In this document: positions 1-37,251 of the stretch, piece after piece
Layout: every line of letters starts with the position of its first letter
How positions within the stretch are numbered: the first letter of the stretch is position 1
Origin: Caprimulgus europaeus
Taxonomy: Eukaryota; Chordata; Aves; Caprimulgiformes; Caprimulgidae
Assembly: GCA_907165065.1 (NCBI GenBank)
Contig: OU015543.1
Location: 8,063,501-8,127,500, forward strand
DNA length: 64,000 nt
Direction of reading: 5' to 3'
Notes under the pieces: generated by a model
Told to the model about the DNA's origin: nothing
The model's input: only the letters and a program-made list of their open reading frames with translations
Database searches by the model: none
Made by a program: the position numbers and the translations under genes

Positions 1-2330
1 TTCAGGGAGGAGGGAGGCAAGTTTTTTAAAGTAAAGACAGAATAAATGAGCTGAATTTCAGGGGTAACAGGTTCCACACAGCTAGGGACTGTTGTGTCAA
101 GAGCTCTGTATCGCCTCTGATTCCAGATGCTAGTAGGAAACTGCTAACCGTCAAGTCTAACATAACTGCAATAAACAGGGAGAACCCCCAAAACCTTACC
201 TTAACATCAAACTCCCACTAAACTGGCAAACTGCTGCAAAATTGGAAGTTCATTTTTCTCCTCTAAGGAATGTTTTTTACTAGCGAGAACAGTTTTTTTT
301 CAGGGATATATCTCTGCACATTGCACATATGAGCTGGTGCTGTGCTATAATTGTCACAGAAAGGAAATTAACAGTATTCTAATGAGCAGTTTTGTTTCAG
401 ACAAATTATCATATACCAAGTCTGTGAGAGCCTCTTAATTTAGACTGTCATTTCTCCTCACTGCATACCCTGGTGACTCTACCTTGGAAAACATCAACTG
501 CCAGAGAAACGAGGGTACTGTGGGCCACCACAGAGCAGATGCAGACAGAACATAGAAAGGCTTCAGAAGAAACTTAGAGAGAATGAACTTGAAATAATAA
601 ACCGCAATCCATTTTCAAGTTCAGTCATGTAGGCAACCTTTTATATTCCTAACACTGCAAACAAAATGTAGATATACATCCTTCCTGCATTGGAAGTGGC
701 TAAAAAGGTCAGCTCATGAATATGCAATAAAAAGCCCTCAAAGTAGTGAGCCAACCAACATCTGTTAGCTAAGCCTCCTGGAGCAAATCTAAACAGTTTG
801 TTCACGGGTCCACGCAAAGTAGCCCCAAAGGGCTTTTACAAAACAGCTGAGTTCTCACCGTTGGAACTAAATGGAGCAACCTATCCAGCTTGATTACCAC
901 AGCAGAGCTCAGCCAGTTGGCCAGCCCTGGAAGGCAACTTCTGAAGCGAGATGCAGTATTTTGGATCAGAAGCCAAAAATATTGCACCCAGACACAACCC
1001 TAGCAAGAAGTTAGATAGCACATACAAAGTTAGGACTGGATCAGACCAGCCAGATTAACCCCTTCAGACTCATGAAAATGGAAAAAATCTTTAAGGACCA
1101 CAAATGGTATGAGATTGGGGTTTAAACTGTGTCCAAAAGGTAACAGTGGCAAAGGGCTCTTTCACCATCAATGATACTCTTTGTGTCTGGGACAATACAC
1201 CTTCACTTTTTAGGATCAATATGAATTAGACTATATGTGTTGCCGTTTGTCTTCTTCCTCATTCATTAATATTTTCCCTCTTGAAGAGAAAGAATACCGG
1301 GAAAAAATAAGGTCCAATCTTTTCTTTTATTTCTAACCTGTGTTGATTATCCTCCTGACCCTCCCTATTCCCCATATTATACTTAGAACTTTTTCAAGTC
1401 CAGCACTGAAAAAGAATACTCGAGTCTTTCCACCTGCTGCTCTCTCCTGCCCCAGTAGCTGTTATTGGTTGCAGCTGGTTCTAATTGTCTTCTTTGTTAT
1501 AAATGGGGAAACAATTAAATCCACCATTAATCCCTTTTTGGGTGGTTCTCTTAGGAGGGAGCTCTCCTAAAAGGTCAGCCGTACAGTATTTAACATGTGT
1601 CTCTGCTCATTTTTAACTGTCACCTGGTGGGATCACAGCACACATTGGTTCATTCCAAAGTAAAAGAATTGTTTGAAATGGAGGCCAATTAGTAACTTAA
1701 GGTGAATTTCCAACATAAAATCAAGTCATGCTTACAATTAATCCTGAACTGACAAGCTTTCAGACAGGAGGTCAAAGCTGAGGGGTGACAGATGTGTCTC
1801 CAAGGAAGATAAATCAAGATCTTTGTCCTCTCAGTGACTTTATACTGCAGCCAGGCGATTCACACATCAGGCTGAATGGGAAGAGGAGATGAAGCCTGGT
1901 TTTGGAAAAGACAATGGAAGAAGTTGTTAGGAAACTGACAAAATTCTGAGGAAAGAAAACAAATTACTGTTAAGAGAGGGCGAGTGAGCAGAGAGTTGAC
2001 TGGGCTGCACCAACCAGCACTCAACAGCAACAGCTCAGCTTTTTGGACTTTGGTCTTTATATGCTTGATGAGAAGAATGCTTTCCCCTCGCAGTGACTAT
2101 AATCCTCACAGGATCCAGGAAGCCCTGGCCTCCGATACATGAACGCTGTCACACTTACCAAGGTGGCGCACCTACACAGGTTTTCCCAAAGAACTCCAGC
2201 CACCCACCCACCCAGAGCTGCAGGCAACTGAGATACCAGGGCTGGTGTTCTCTGCCCAGCTTTTAGTCTAAGCAAATTCCTGCCCCTAAGCTGCCGGAGA
2301 GGACCTTTTATGAGAAAAGGAAGGGATGTA
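1..2330. other. Intergenic, no gene recognised
   Basis: AT-rich sequence with only short chance open frames. I see no splice-bounded exon, no RNA gene and no recognisable repeat. In the mammalian gene order RHBDL3 follows RHOT1, so this side could lie near that gene, but no RHBDL3 exon is visible here. Confidence 0.5.
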
Positions 2331-2339
2331 TTTTGTTCT

Positions 2340-2720
2340 TTACCTGCAGGCTGGCAGCTCCAAGAGGCCTCGCCGTGAGGGAGGGCAGGGCCGGGCCCCT
2401 CCAGGGCGGAGAGCGCTGCCAGCCGGACAGGCGTTTTTTTCGGGGGCGATCGAGCCGCAGCCGGATGGGACGGCCCAGGGAATCCCCCGCCGGTCTCCGG
2501 GGGCTGGCGGAGCTGACGGCCCCGTTCCACACAGCGGCGCCGCTCCCCTCCCGCCCCGCCGGTACCGGGCGGAGCGGCTGCCCTGTCACCCGACCGCAGC
2601 GCGCCCCCTGGCGGCAGCCCCGGGAGGTGCAGAGCCGCCTCGCGCGGTGCCTTTTCTTTGGCCTTTCCACAGAAAAGCGCGAGTGGGTGCGGGGCATACA
2701 GTGCGGGTCCTGAACAGCAA
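2340..2720. promoter_or_regulatory. Isolated CpG island
   Basis: A sharply bounded GC- and CpG-rich block sits in AT-rich surroundings. Overlapping open frames run through it on both strands, as expected of GC-rich DNA with few stop codons, and none resembles a known protein. It is about 5 kb past the RHOT1 3' end and has no obvious gene attached. It could be the promoter of a transcript running left or right out of view, or a CTCF-bound element. Confidence 0.6.
2599..2617 (+). promoter_or_regulatory. CTCF-like motif
   Basis: The run GCGCCCCCTGGCGGCAG matches the classical CTCF core (GCGCCCCCTGGTGGC type) at nearly every conserved position. It lies inside the isolated CpG island. The motif is read from sequence; occupancy is inference. 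Confidence 0.5.
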
Positions 2721-3031
2721 AACACTCCCCACACCACCGACACATTTTCCGAAGGTGGAAATAACTTCCCAACCTTGCCAGCAGCCCTTAGCATGGAACA
2801 GAAATCCCGTCAGCCAAGCCCAAACAGCCGTCGCTGGTCAGCTGATGCGAACAGCCCAGCCCAGCCCAGCATGAGCCAGAGCCCGCGTTTCCTTCTGCAC
2901 ACCCTGCACATGGAGCCACGCCACTACCACAGCACTGCACGCCTGGCACATCCCAACTGGAGACCAACTGCTCTAGGTAGACCAGCAGCATCCACACCAG
3001 CCTCTCCCACAGAAAAATAAGGCACAGGGTC

Positions 3032-3206
3032 ATCACAGAATTGCCCAGATTGGAAGAGATGTTTAAGATCATCGAATCCAATCATTAAGCCAACACTGAC
3101 AAGTCCCCGACTAACCCATACTAACCTCAGCACTGTGTCTATACGACTCTTCAATCCCTCCAGGGATGGGGACTCCACCACTGCCCTGGGCAACCCCTTC
3201 CAATGC
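3032..3206 (-). mobile_element. CR1 LINE 3' fragment
   Basis: The plus strand reads as the reverse complement of a CR1 3' end: a TCACAGAAT-type terminus, then 'ttaagatcatcgaatccaa', then the 'ctccagggatggggactcc' and 'ctgccctgggcaaccc' blocks common to avian CR1 copies. It is truncated at its 5' side, as most CR1 copies are, and diverged enough to look old. Confidence 0.7.
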
Positions 3207-3280
3207 AAGGGGTCAGTACAGAGAGGGTCACAAACTAGGTAATAAAACACAAGCCTCTCATTGGAACGGCAGTTACAACA

Positions 3281-3288
3281 CTCTAGTA
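3281..3288. repeat. Left target-site duplication of the hAT element
   Basis: The octamer CTCTAGTA directly precedes the CAGGGGTC terminus and is repeated exactly at 5689-5696. The length of 8 bp and the near-palindromic TCTAG core fit hAT-Charlie insertion preference. Confidence 0.93.
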
Positions 3289-5688
3289 CAGGGGTCTTCA
3301 AACTACAGCCCGTGGGCCAGATACAGCCCCCCAGTGTACTCAATCCGGTCCATATTTACAGAACTCCCCCCCCCCACCGGGGGTTGGGAGGAGAACCAGC
3401 GCCTCAGCCTCGACCTGCCCCCCTGCGGCGGGCAAGAGGCGCGGGCATCTTCTCTGCCAGGCAAGCTCAGTCGGCAGCCTCTAGACTCCGAGGTCCAGCC
3501 AACGCAGGCGAATCACCAGAGCCCCAGTGCAGCAAAGTTCCTCCCGTCCCTTCTGGCCACCCTTTCCAGACTGCTCGGCCGGGCTGAGGGGGGCGGCCGC
3601 ATCAGCGAGGTGGGCGACTCCCCCGTCTCTCCCTCCCTCCCTCCAGCTCCCAGGCAGGACAAGCGAGCCAGCACCAGTGGGAAGCGCGCGCACCATCATG
3701 TCAAAAAAAAGAAAAACTGACTCCGAGTGCAGGGTATTCCAAGAAAAGTGAACTTCTGATTTTTTTTCATGGAGTACAAAGGAAGAGCTGTTTGTCTGGT
3801 ATGCCAGAATTCAGTGTCTGTGTTCAAGGAATACAATTTGCGTCGACACTACAAAACTCAACATAAAGATAAATATGATTCTTTGGTCAGACAAGTGAGA
3901 AAAGATAAAATATTAAGACTGAAACATGGATTGACAACTCAGCAGAATGCTTTTATGAAGCAAAAGCAGCTCAATATATCATCACTTCGAGCAAGCTATC
4001 AAGTTGCCAAGCTCATAGCTTGCACTGGCAGAGCGTTCATAGAGGGAGAATTTGTTAAAGAATGCCTTCTTTCCGTTGCCAAAGAGATGTGTCCAGAGAA
4101 TGCGGATTTATCTAGTACAGCGAGTCTTTCAGGACCTACAATTACACAAAGGATTGAAGAAATGGGGGAAAATTTGAATCTGCAGTTGCAAAACTCCTCA
4201 AAAAAACTTTGCTATTTCTCATTGGCACTCAACGAAAGCAATGATGTTCATGATTCTGCACAACTTCTAATTTTCAGTCGTGGGACAAATGATTCTTTTG
4301 AAGTCACAGAGGAGCTTGCTGCACTGAAAAGCATCAAAGGAACACCTACAGGAGAGGATATCTATGAGAAGGTTTGCCAAACTAGGAATGATTTGGAGCT
4401 GGACTGGGGTAAACTATTCAGTGTGACAACTAATGGTGCTCCTAGCATGGTGGGATCCATGAAAGGAGTGCGTGCACACATTAACAAAGAGATGGACAAA
4501 TGCAACCATTCACATCCAATAGCCGTGCACTGCATCATCCACCACCAAGCACTGTGTTGTAAATCACTGAAGCTGGACTTTGTCATGAAAATTGTGGTTT
4601 CTTGTGTTAACTTCATTAGAGCTCATGCACAAAACCACAGACAGTTTCAGGAATTTCTGTCTGAGCTAAATGTTGCCCATGAAGATATTCTGTACCACAC
4701 AGAAGTCCGTTTGCTGAGTCGAGGGAGTTTTGAAATGATTTTATGACTCACTTCCACAGGTTTATGATTTTATGCTTTCTAAAAACAAAGAAGTACCAGA
4801 GCTCAAAGATGCAGAATGGAAATGGCACCTTGCGTTTCTGACAGATGTAACAGAGCTACTCAACAATTTCAATGTCCAGCTTCAAGGAAGGGGGAAGCTC
4901 ATCTGTGATATGTATTCACATGTGAAAGCATTTCAAGTCAAATTAGACCTGCTCATTAACCAAGTAAAGGAGGAAAACTTCTGCCATCTCCCCACAACTC
5001 AAAACCTGTCTGCAGAAAAACCAGCAGCTGCATTCCCAAACAAAACACGTACGGATGTACTAGAAATGTTGCAAAAGGAGTTTCAAATTAGATTTAAAGA
5101 GCTTCGTCTCCATGAACAGGACACACAGCTTTTCCGGAACCCATTTTCTGTTGACATTGAAACTGTTGATCCGATTTACCCAGTGGAATTGGCTGAACTA
5201 CAGACTTGTGACTCGCTGAGAGATGCATTCAAATCAAGCAGCCTTACTAATTTCTATGCATCTCTCCCCTCAGAGACATACCATAATCACAGGAACCATG
5301 CACTCAAAATTGCAACCGTCTTTGGCAGCACCTGTGTCTGTGAGCAGACTTTTTCCCGAATGAAACATCTGAAATCTCCAATCAGATCCAGACTAACTGA
5401 TGAACACTTGCATCACTTGCTACGACTAGCAGGGACAAATTTTGAACCTAATATCAACCATCTCATTAGCCAAAAGCAGGCCCATAGTTCACATTGAAAT
5501 ATTATTTGTTTTTGTTGATTACAATTGTTCTTCATTTTAAATATTGCATTCTTTTTCCTGTTTTTTGTGCACTGCTACAAATAAAGTATGTGCAGCGTGC
5601 ATAGGAATTCATTCATTTTTTTCCGGCCCCCGACAGTGTCTGAGGGACAGTGAACCAGCCCCCTGTTTAAAGAGTCTGAGGACCCCTG
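3289..5688 (+). mobile_element. hAT-Charlie DNA transposon, full length
   Basis: A 2400-bp element bounded by inverted termini: CAGGGGTCTTCAAACT on the left and CAGGGGTCCTCAGACT on the right read inward, matching at 14 of 16 positions. A perfect 8-bp duplication flanks it. It carries a GC- and CpG-rich leader (about 3360-3690) followed by a single-gene transposase region at 3698-5497. The CAGGGGTC.TCAAACTACAGCCCG style of terminus is typical of Charlie-like hATs. Long open frames and an intact duplication indicate a fairly young insertion. That is notable because DNA transposons are mostly inactive in birds. Confidence 0.93.
3698..5497 (+). pseudogene. hAT-Charlie transposase, slightly broken
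   Basis: The reading begins at the ATG at 3698 with MSKKRKTDSECRVFQEK, a typical Charlie/GTF2IRD2-like N-terminus. It meets a TGA at 3749 where the family has Trp. A T tract just before 3769 then forces a frame change into a 325-codon block (3769-4746). That block has a BED-type finger (C..C...H....H around CLVC and RRHYKTQH) and the first half of the RNase-H-like core. A second frame change near 4740 leads into a 241-codon block (4772-5497) ending in the hAT dimerisation region (FGSTCVCEQTFSRMK, RSRLTDEHL). The family's catalytic-core motif, usually SLALDEST, reads SLALNESN, so the first catalytic Asp is Asn. About three disruptions plus this substitution make it non-functional as read. It resembles the source of the vertebrate GTF2IRD2/ZBED-type host proteins, but there is no sign of host use here. 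Confidence 0.88.
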
Positions 5689-5696
5689 CTCTAGTA
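5689..5696. repeat. Right target-site duplication of the hAT element
   Basis: The octamer CTCTAGTA directly follows the GACCCCTG terminus and is identical to 3281-3288. Confidence 0.93.
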
Positions 5697-7961
5697 CTTG
5701 GCACAGACGATGAGCTGTGTCATTAATAGAATACTTACAAGATTTCTGTGAGAGGGTACACATGAAAGGTGAGTGGGAACCCTAAATGTAAATCCAGAGC
5801 GTGGTCTCAGGTATTTAGAGGTGTTTTGGAGCCAACAGCCACTGACTGGTTTGAAATAGCAGACCCTCCCCAGAACTCCAGCCTCAGAGATACCTCAGGC
5901 AATACTGCAGGGCCATCAGTCTCTCAAAAGACACTTTAGAATCAATACATTGTCAGCCTGAGATAAATTTGTGAGAAATGAAGTCCTGAAATATCTTTTC
6001 AGAAGTGCATTCAGGGTGGTGGTGGGGGGAATAAGCAGCAGCGTTAAGATCTACTAAGTTAGAATTTCCCATTAGGAAAACAAACAAAAAAGTCTCAAGG
6101 TATGTAAACATCTAGACTTCCCTGCTTACTTTGATGTTAAAGAACAAGCCCAGATGAGCAGCCAAAGATCCCTGCAGATTAAGCAACACTATCACAGTGG
6201 TCGTCCTTCACATTTTCTATCACAAGGTGGTCTCCTTCTACCAAGGCAGGTATGTTGTACCTGGAAAAAAGAAAAAAACAACCACATGATATGCCAAGGC
6301 CTGGGAAACAGGCCTAAGATAATTGTTGACCACTACACAGACCCTGTGAAGACCAGATTTGTTTTTATAGTGCAACAGCAATCAGCAACTTTTTAGCAGT
6401 TATCTGCAAAAGTAATAATATGTGTAATCAGCAAATGTCCTTGGTTAGGACTGAAACAGGTGGTGAGACTGGACAGATCTCAGTTGAGGAACATGTAGCT
6501 AAAACCTCAAGGACAGATACTCCTGTGGATTCCTCCCAAGGACTGGCCAGACTTTGGGCGGAATCCAACCTGGAGGATGATGTGCCAGATATTTCCACAC
6601 AAAAGAAAATGCAAGTTATCCTGACCTGCTGAATTTGGTCATTAAGCACTGTAAGGCTGGACCCCTGTGCAGCGACTCTCTGGTGGCCTCATCTGCGGGT
6701 AGATGCACTACACAGGATTTCCCAATTGCCAGGGAGAGGTTCTCCAAACACTTGCTGCTTTGAGGCACCCCAGCGACTGGGGGTCTGGATGATGGTAAAT
6801 TGGGCGATTGGTGGTGCTTCTTTCTTAATCACTATTGCTAACTTCATATAGTAATAATTAGATGCATTGCCTAACTATATTGTTGCTTAGCAATATGCTT
6901 AGCTTAATCTGATTGCTCACTGCTTTATTTCCCTTCTGTATTATTTCAAGATAATCAGTAAAATATGCTTGCTCTTTTGATTGGTGCCGGTCTCCTTTCT
7001 GTCAATCCCCATTAATTGGCAAAATATTGGGCAAAACACCACAAAACAAGTAATCTATCAGCTCCTGAGAAGACATCATGCATTTTTCAGCTTTCATGTG
7101 CCATTGCTGCATACACATGCATTTCTTTTCTGCATCATGGAAATACTGCTCAACTACCTGACAAACTTTCCACAAGCACCACCCACAGTAATTTTCAATA
7201 ACTGACACTCATGAGATCATACTGTGTTATGTCCACTTTCAGGCTTCCCAGTACAAGACAGACATCAACATACTGTAATGAGTCCACTAGCAGAAGGCCA
7301 CCGAGATGGGTAGGGAACTGGAACAGGAAATAAAGAGTCTGAGGTCTTGTTCAGTCTTAAGGGAAGGTTAAAGTGGGGGAATCCGATGTCTGCAATCTCG
7401 TTACCTAGTGGGAGAAGGATAGAGGAGGTCTTCAATGATCACTTTCCCAGGGAAAATGGTAAAATTGCATATAACAGCATACACACCTCCCTCTTTTCTT
7501 CAAAAACTTCTAGAAAATTATTAATAATTTTCTAGATAGAGTGTAATAATTTCCAGATTGGGAGCTTTCTAATCTTCTGTTGGTAAAACTTTCCCATTCA
7601 GCCCCTCTCACCTCACTTTTCTGGAAGGTCAGCATAATGGACAGGCATTAGCCTTCCCAAACAACCACTGAACTACTTCTCCTGCTTTATTTTGTCCTTG
7701 ACAGTAAACACAAAGTTCATAGTTGACTATGCGTGTGTGGTTTTGCTTTAAAATATCATATAAGTTACTTTTGTCTTCTGATAAAAATCAGAAATAAGCT
7801 TCTAATGGAGGCAGCACAGTCATAAGACAAATCAAAGAAACTACAAGGCCAAGATATTTAAGCTCCAACAACTGAAGGCACTGACAGTATTCTCTCAAGG
7901 TCAAGGTTTTATAAGGGCCACCTTTCAGGGCAGGGGAAAGAGGAAAAAAAAAATAAACACA
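5697..7961. other. Intergenic, downstream of RHOT1
   Basis: No exon or RNA gene recognised. Short open frames at about 6154-6632 have no familiar motif. A 28-bp palindrome lies at 7509-7536, listed separately. Confidence 0.45.
7509..7536. repeat. 28-bp perfect palindrome
   Basis: The left arm TCTAGAAAATTATT is followed directly by its exact reverse complement, with no spacer. It is AT-rich and could extrude as a cruciform. Confidence 0.9.
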
Positions 7962-9000
7962 AACACAGTACACAGTTATTTTATTGAAATACTTGAAAAG
8001 GCCAGCAATGGAAAAACAGGTTTGTCATGATGAATTAATGTTTGATTTACTTGATCATTAAAAAAAAGCTGTGTCGATAGGTAACTCTAGCTAGTTCCAG
8101 AATGCACTGTGATCCATGCAACTAATATACTACAGTAGAATAGGCACTGTGCACTATTTCAGTTTTATCTTATACACAGCTTTCAACAGGTATGATTGAC
8201 AGATGTGAGAAATTAAACAGCAACACTTTTTGAATTATAAACATTTATAATATACAAATTTGCTTGTCTGATTCATAAGGGTTATAAAACACAACATAGT
8301 GGAAAATGAAAAACATTAATTACACACAGCAGATGAAGTTGATCTGGCAGTTTTTGAAGTTTATGGTTTTCCTTTTAAAAGAAATATCAGACTGCTAAAT
8401 ATGTCATGTAACATACAAAATCATAGGCCAGGACAGCAGAAGTTACTTCTTCTTGAAATACATAGTTAGTGGGGAAATTTGCTCATCAGTTAAAAAGAAT
8501 ATGTAAGAATGAAAATCACAAATTCTGCCCAGTATAGCTTATAGTCCAAAAAGATGAAGTCACTTGATGAATGTGAAATAAATAAGCAATCCTTGAGGAA
8601 GTATGATCCTTGAGTTGAACCTACTCTACTGAAAATGAATTTCAACTATACATTAGTATGTCACCATGGTGAAACAGCTAAGAACAGTATTTTGAACAGC
8701 TTTTTGGGAAGCAATGTCTTACTGCTTTAATATGTACAGGTTATTTACAACAAATTCCCTTTTGGCCTCACAAGTTAAGCCATTATAGCTGGCTGTTAAG
8801 AAGCAATTCTTTTTTCCACATATTATGCAATACTGTAGTTAGAGCTATAATTTAAAATAATCTTATGCATGAATTACAAATATTAATAAAGTAACTCTGC
8901 ATATATAAATATTTCTAGCAGAATTTAAAGCATTCAGAATGTACATAAAAAGGTTTTGTTTTTTTATTATTTGGTAGGGCCAGATGTGCTTCTTCTCAGA
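7962..9000 (-). other. RHOT1: RHOT1 3' UTR (inferred)
   Basis: The sequence runs from just after the RHOT1 stop codon to an AATAAA on the minus strand at 7980-7985. It is AT-rich with no long open frame, like a UTR. The cleavage point is placed about 20 bases past the signal by inference. An earlier or later poly(A) site is possible. Confidence 0.5.
7980..7985 (-). terminator. RHOT1: AATAAA poly(A) signal, RHOT1
   Basis: The plus strand reads TTTATT, giving AATAAA on the RHOT1 strand about 1.0 kb past the stop codon. It is the best-placed signal I see; use is inferred. Confidence 0.45.
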
Positions 9001-35424
<26,424 letters not shown>

Positions 35425-35750
35425 GGCCCCGCTCGCTGGCCCCGCCGCGGGACAGCTCACATCGGGCTCGGAGAGGGAAGCGGAACCGCTGCGGCCTGAG
35501 CTCCCCTCACACCGCGACCCCCCGCCGCGCAGCGGACACTGTACGGCGGCTCGCGAGGGACAGGCCGGGTAGTGGTGGCGCGCGCGCCTGCGTGCGGCTG
35601 CGCGGGGAGCCCAGGGCCGCGCGCCACCCTGAGGCCATTCGGGCCGCCGTGGCCCAGAGCGCGGGCGGCGGGCGCTTGTCCCGCCATGAGGGAGAGCTGT
35701 GCTCTGGGCCTGCCTGGGACGGTGACTCAGGTTTCTGCCACGAAGGAGCC

Positions 35751-37251
35751 GTGATACATATGTCATGTGCTGTAATGAAACTGGCTGCAGAGCTGCACCA
35801 GCCAAGCGAGTGTGTCCGACGTCTGAGACAACGCATTCCCTTTCAAATTGTGGTGATTTACGATCCAAACCGTAACAAATTACTGCTCCTGGGCAGTACA
35901 GTGTAACTTGTCTGTGGAAAACTAGAGGTGCCCATTGAGTTCATCACGCTGTCGGTGTTCTTTTTCTAGATGGGCCAGGAAGGGACACCTCAGTCTAACG
36001 AGGCAGCTGAATTACAGTTCACAGCACTGAGAGATCTACTCCCCACTCTTGTAGTAGCTGATACACACATCTCTGGGATTTCGCAAATGTGCATTTAGTC
36101 CAAAGTGCTTCCAGAGTGTTCAATGACAGCAAAGACAACTAACCTGAAATCTTCCAGAAAATACAAAAGGGTAGTTTATTTTTAATACAAAATAAAATTT
36201 GTTTTCTCCAAGAAAACTAAGAATGGGACTAATTTTATATATATATATACACACACACACACATATTACAATTTCCTTAAGTATACATATGCATACACAA
36301 GCTTTCCCTTTTTAAACTTTCTTCTTGTTCTAGAACCCAAACCAAAAGTTTTAAAATGTATTAGTATGAGATCTAGCATAAAATACCCATGAAAAGGTAA
36401 GCCTTTAGAGGCTAAATAAGCCTAAATTTAGAAATTGTGGAACTCGACATCTGAGCTTGTTCTCTTAGTCTGCCTTTACAGTCTGTGGAAACAAACAGGC
36501 CTTTTGAAGGCTTGCTTAATCTCATTTCAGGTAGGCGTCTCAAGTAGGCCAGATGACTCATGCTCTGAAAGTACCCGTTTCTCTTCATTGCCTATAACGG
36601 GCCTGTGGATCAGGTATAAATACATAGTTACATGAGGTGAATTCCTGGGTAGGCCCCTGTGCCTTGGCCCTGGAAGTCCACTTCTGTCTCCTGGCACCGT
36701 CGCACCCAGTGAGTCCCTCTCCAAATTCCTGCTTGCTAATTTACATCATTGGCATTGTAGTTTTCAACACCAAAACTGGCTTTGTAGAATTTAAAGTGCT
36801 TTAACTGCCTCTTTTGAGAACCCTTGATGTATTTTCCCCAAGAAAGTTGTTAGAAAGTACTTAATAACTTTGTGAGGTCTTTAACTTGCATACATATGTG
36901 TTTATCCATTTTCTGGAAAATAAAAAGATAATAAAGGCTCTTATCTTAAACTTAGATTTGACTCAGAACTGGATTTAAGCCATGCACTCCCCACTTCACT
37001 CCAGCTCACCAACGTTCTTGGAACAAACCTAGTTCTGAATTGCATCCTCAGCCTATGCCTTTTTTAGTACTTTTTCCCTCTTAATTTCTCACTCCAAACT
37101 TTCCCCAGTAACAAGCAGTGTCTGCGGATTCGTACTATTGTCTCTAGTGAGAACAGTGCAGTGAGGACCTGAAAGTGCTCTGTACGTTTTCAGCTATCCA
37201 AGACATTTAGCTTAAGAGTTTCTACTCATATTCTGCTACGTTTTCACTTAC
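35751..37251. other. RHOT1-RNF135 spacer, no SPRY exon seen
   Basis: This is where a terminal PRY-SPRY exon of RNF135 would be expected on the minus strand. Reading all three minus frames, I find no SPRY landmarks (no HYWEV-like or WxVG-like motif). An AATAAA on the minus strand near 36177 could be a relic poly(A) signal. Confidence 0.5.
36236..36264. repeat. TA/CA microsatellite
   Basis: TA repeats pass into CA repeats, between RHOT1 and the RNF135 remnant. Confidence 0.85.

Noticed and set aside
2057-2794. 245-codon minus-strand open frame over the CpG island, considered as an RHBDL3 first exon
   Set aside because: The peptide is Pro/Gly/Ala/Arg-rich with no likeness to the RHBDL3 N-terminus. 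Open frames on both strands here reflect high GC content.
6370-7015. Possible LTR-like R-U5 stretch (CTTTATTTCCCTTCTGTATT, then TCAGTAAAATATGC and a T/C-rich end)
   Set aside because: It has the feel of an avian ERV terminus, but I found no paired copy, no clear TG...CA ends and no target-site duplication. Not supported enough to call.
7002-7208. Open frames on both strands near 7000-7210
   Set aside because: Short, mutually overlapping, with no family likeness. Treated as chance.
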